Made by a program: the position numbers and the translations under genes. Shown here one piece after another: positions 62,305 through 64,000 of a stretch of DNA of 64,000 bases. The DNA comes from Inia geoffrensis (lineage: Eukaryota > Chordata > Mammalia > Artiodactyla > Iniidae), in assembly GCA_036417435.1 (NCBI GenBank), contig CM070899.1, positions 144,970,237-145,034,236 of the forward strand, written 5' to 3'. Position 1 is the stretch's first letter, and each line of letters opens with the position of its first letter. The notes below the pieces were generated by a model. The model worked only from the letters and a program-made list of their open reading frames with translations, ran no database searches and was not told where the DNA came from.

Positions 62305-63800
62305 CTACCAGGTGGGCTGTGTCCTGAGACCCCCACCTACTTTCCTATCGAAGAGTCTGGAGCTGGTTTCCCAGCGTCAGACACCCTCTCCAGGGCAGGG
62401 CTACCTGATTCCTAAGACAGCCTCGTGACTCCTTGCAAAGAAAAATGTGGAAGAAGAGGTTGATGGATTTTAATTGTTCTAGTTTGGATTCTTAAATTTC
62501 ACTTGGCAAGAAGAGGCCTCTAGCAACAATACAGTTGATTTCATAGAGAACCTGCACCTGGATCCAGTTTCACCCCAGAAAAGGGAACAGTGAAGGCTCC
62601 TTGCAGCGTGGGGAGGGGTGAGGTTTGGGACTGCCCCCTGGCTCAGACATTTCAGCATCCCTGCGAGGTGACACCCTTGAGTCTTTTTAGGGATGGGGAC
62701 CCACCAGGAGTTCCTGGTGAGAAAGGAGTTACAGGATGGCTCTTTCTTTGTAGGAAAAGTTAGAAGCCTAGGATGATGTTATCGTTTTCCAGACAAGACT
62801 TTTCTCTGCTTCTGACACATGACTGCTGGCAGTACCAGACGGGACTACCATAATCCAAGTTCACAGCTTGAGGTCCCCTGAATCAACTCGGTGACAGGAA
62901 GCTGAGCTGCAAGTCCATGGAGGACTGGCTCATTCACCTTTACTCTGAGAGCATAGCCCTTCAGGGTTAGGGTAAGGGAGGTAGGGGAGGGCTCGGTAGG
63001 GCCCCCAACTTTGGTGGGTACTGTGCCGTAGCTTTTGTATACAAACCCACTGGAAGCACAGATCGGTTTCTAAGCAGATTTAGCTTCGAGGGCTGGGTTT
63101 ACTCTTCTGGGTTCTCTTCTCTGTAACTCTGCCCAGTAATTCCCCACTATCTTGTTATCTCTTTGATGCCTTTAAGAAGATTGTTCATTTTATAATATTC
63201 TACCTTTTTTTTTTTTTTTAAAAAAAAAACTGTCTTCAGGGGATGGTTTCAACGGCCTAGTGGGCCATTTCTGCCAAGGGAAGTCTTAGTTATTTCTCTT
63301 GGTACCTCCTTGACATGGGACTTCTTACCAGCTTCAGAGATGCCCACTGTGGGAAAACAGCATCCAGCAGAGCTGGTGTAGGGGAAGGGCAGAGGGAGGC
63401 AAGCTGGGCCCTGGGGCAGGGGTGGAGGCTGGCTCATCTGGGCCTTTGGGCCACCCAAGGAAGCCTCTAGAACTGGTGTCTTCATTCACCAGCTGTTGAG
63501 TCCATGTTTCCCTTAGGAACTTTGGGGATAGGAACAGCCCAGGAGGAAAGGAGTCAGGAGTGCTGGAGGCACCTGCAGACCTCAAAGGGTCAGAGAGGAG
63601 GGATCAATTTGCCTGCAGATATAAAGAGCTCACATATTTTTAGGGGACTCCCACCTAAGCATTTAGGTAGGGTATTCTGTTTTTTTTTTTTTTCCCCCTG
63701 AACTTAGGCAGTATTATAAAAAGAGAGGCCCAAGTGGAAATCAAATTACATTTACATTTCTTCAAATTCACTCCAATTATTTTCCCGTATACTTATATAT
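62305..63800. other. Downstream intergenic sequence without a recognised element
   Basis: Contains a T15/A10 run at 63206-63230. No supported gene. Confidence 0.4.
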
Positions 63801-63808
63801 GTATTTTA

Positions 63809-63817
63809 TCTACCTAC

Positions 63818-63861
<44 letters not shown>

Positions 63862-63875
63862 ATCTATCTGTCTAT
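63809..63875. repeat. (CTAT)n tetranucleotide microsatellite
   Basis: About 16 CTAT units with CTAC and CTGT variants at the edges. Confidence 0.93.
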
Positions 63876-64000
63876 GTTATTGTGGTCAGCTTGTGTCTTC
63901 TGACCTATGGCCTGTTTCTGCCACGTCTCAAGGACAACTGTGCCAATGATCCCTTCTTCGACAGAGGACACATTGTATTTAGGTCTTTCTTGTTATCGAT

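Noticed and set aside
63809..63875. Short regular repeats that might suggest a CRISPR array
   Set aside because: It is a CTAT microsatellite with no unique spacers, in a mammalian genome.
57694..64000. A second gene downstream of FAM174B
   Set aside because: I looked for conserved protein text with splice sites on both strands and saw none. The ORFs are short and mutually overlapping.

Overview
The window is mammalian nuclear DNA and most probably cetacean. It holds at least sixteen CHR-type (tRNA-Glu-derived) SINEs, many ending in the young cetacean form that starts GGGCTTCCCTGGTGGCGC. It also holds many 5'-truncated L1 copies of the cetartiodactyl 3' UTR type and older mammal-wide repeats (MIR, L2, MLT1, hAT-Charlie). 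No bacterial-style gene arrangement, CRISPR array or operon is present. The exact species cannot be read from the sequence.

One protein-coding gene is supported: FAM174B, on the + strand, in three exons. Exon 1 (CDS 25394-25740) lies in a CpG island at about 25070-25890. Exon 2 is 43077-43208. Exon 3 starts at 55569 and contributes one base of the last Arg codon plus the TAA stop (55570-55572), followed by a 3' UTR of about 1.85 kb to a poly(A) signal at 57401. Both introns have GT..AG ends and the joined frame encodes 160 residues: signal peptide, short lumenal segment with two N-glycosylation sequons, one membrane span, and a basic-then-acidic cytosolic tail.

Layout: 1-25 kb is the upstream intergenic flank and has no recognisable gene. 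It carries a 5'-inverted (twin-primed) L1 at 3.1-5.2 kb, an old L1 at 5.5-7.5 kb, three copies of a small palindromic transposon between 10.9 and 16.8 kb, a decayed hAT-Charlie transposon with transposase remnants at 20.7-22.9 kb and an MLT1 LTR at 23.7-24.3 kb. Intron 1 (25.7-43.1 kb) is relatively GC-rich with sparse repeats. Intron 2 (43.2-55.6 kb) is repeat-dense, with an L1-in-L1-SINE nest and a possible processed pseudogene. The region 57.4-64 kb is downstream intergenic DNA with no gene seen.

I found no novel multi-gene system. The points most worth a second look are structural: the twin-primed L1, the nested insertions with matching target-site duplications, a 42-bp palindromic insertion with 14-bp flanking repeats, the palindromic transposon cluster, the possible L1-mRNA chimera, and the unusual layout of FAM174B (stop codon isolated in exon 3, overlapping upstream ORF, inverted SINEs around exon 2).
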